A DNA stretch of 5,043 nt from Pseudomonadota bacterium (lineage in GTDB: Bacteria > Pseudomonadota > Gammaproteobacteria > Burkholderiales > Burkholderiaceae). A model generated the notes under the pieces. The model saw only the letters and a list, made by a program, of their open reading frames with translations. It did no database searches and was not told the origin of the DNA. Position numbers and translations under genes: made by a program. The stretch lies in the NCBI GenBank assembly GCA_021783435.1, contig JAJXUC010000205.1, forward strand, positions 1 to 5,043. The letters are read 5' to 3'. This document shows positions 4,947 to 5,043 of the stretch, piece by piece (position 1 is the stretch's first letter; the number at the start of each line of letters is the position of its first letter).

Positions 4947-5043
4947 GATCGAAACCTTGCGCCTTGAGCGCCTTAGCCAAGGTATGCGTGGCACGCGAAC
5001 AGTGCGTTTTCACGCTGCCCTCGGAACATCCCATGGCCGCTGC
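4933..5043 (-). CDS. ECF RNA polymerase sigma factor, C-terminal end (5' part outside window)
   Basis: Seen: 36 codons from the window edge to TAA at 4935-4933. The peptide AAAMGCSEGSVKTHCSRATH is the helix-turn-helix of sigma region 4.2 that reads the -35 element: MGCSEGSVK is the turn and TH-SRA the recognition helix. A short basic tail (TLAKALKAQGFDHEHR) ends the protein. Known: ECF (RpoE-type) sigma factors direct polymerase to stress-response promoters and are normally held by a membrane anti-sigma factor. Here the next gene, DUF3619, starts 14 bases before this stop, so the two are probably translationally coupled. Regions 2 to 4.1 and the promoter are outside the window, so the ECF group cannot be assigned. 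The frame is short, but the motif and overlap make it convincing. Confidence 0.88.
   Translation of the reverse strand, partial: AAAMGCSEGSVKTHCSRATHTLAKALKAQGFDHEHR
4955..4958 (-). promoter_or_regulatory. Ribosome binding site of the DUF3619 gene, within the sigma gene
   Basis: AAGG on the minus strand, 8 bases before ATG 4946-4944, lies in the last codons of the sigma factor gene. It decides the start of the DUF3619 protein and fits coupled sigma/anti-sigma translation. Confidence 0.55.

Overview
The window is GC-rich, gene-dense DNA that looks like a betaproteobacterial (Burkholderiales-type) chromosome. The main clue is the order ECF sigma factor, DUF3619, DUF3106, RDD protein, which is known mostly from that order. 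A GlnB-type P-II protein ending in GETGEAAV agrees with this. I cannot name the genus. No tRNA, rRNA, CRISPR array, insertion sequence or phage gene was seen.

Layout. Plus strand: the last 67 codons of a P-II nitrogen regulator (1-206). It converges, across 45 bases, on a long run of minus-strand genes. Read in their own direction (from 5043 down), these are two gene groups. Group 1 is the C-terminus of an ECF sigma factor (5043-4933), a one-TM DUF3619 protein (4946-4509), a secreted DUF3106 protein (4509-3859) and a small RDD membrane protein (3827-3318). Overlapping or near-touching ends suggest one transcript. Group 2 is a PlcP-like metallophosphoesterase (3248-2310), an Agt-like GT4 glycosyltransferase (2322-1294), diacylglycerol kinase dgkA (1230-850) and a LOG-family nucleotide phosphoribohydrolase (836-252).

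How the genes may work together. Group 2 looks like a phosphate-starvation lipid remodelling operon. PlcP would strip the phosphate head group from phospholipids to give diacylglycerol. Agt would glycosylate the diacylglycerol into a phosphorus-free glycolipid. DgkA could return diacylglycerol to phosphatidic acid. The 69-base gap before plcP carries an 18-base Pho-box-like direct repeat (3271-3288, minus) followed 10 bases later by a -10-like hexamer, the same geometry as the E. coli phoA promoter. A near-perfect inverted repeat (3275-3310) overlaps this site. Automated annotation would probably call the phosphoesterase 'LpxH / UDP-2,3-diacylglucosamine diphosphatase', which would hide this reading.

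Group 1 resembles an ECF sigma / membrane anti-sigma / periplasmic sensor arrangement. The DUF3619 protein has the topology of an anti-sigma factor. The DUF3106 protein has a signal peptide and repeated L/M-T-P-x-Q motifs like those of Spy/CpxP/CnrX-type periplasmic sensors. Both roles are inferences from architecture and gene order.
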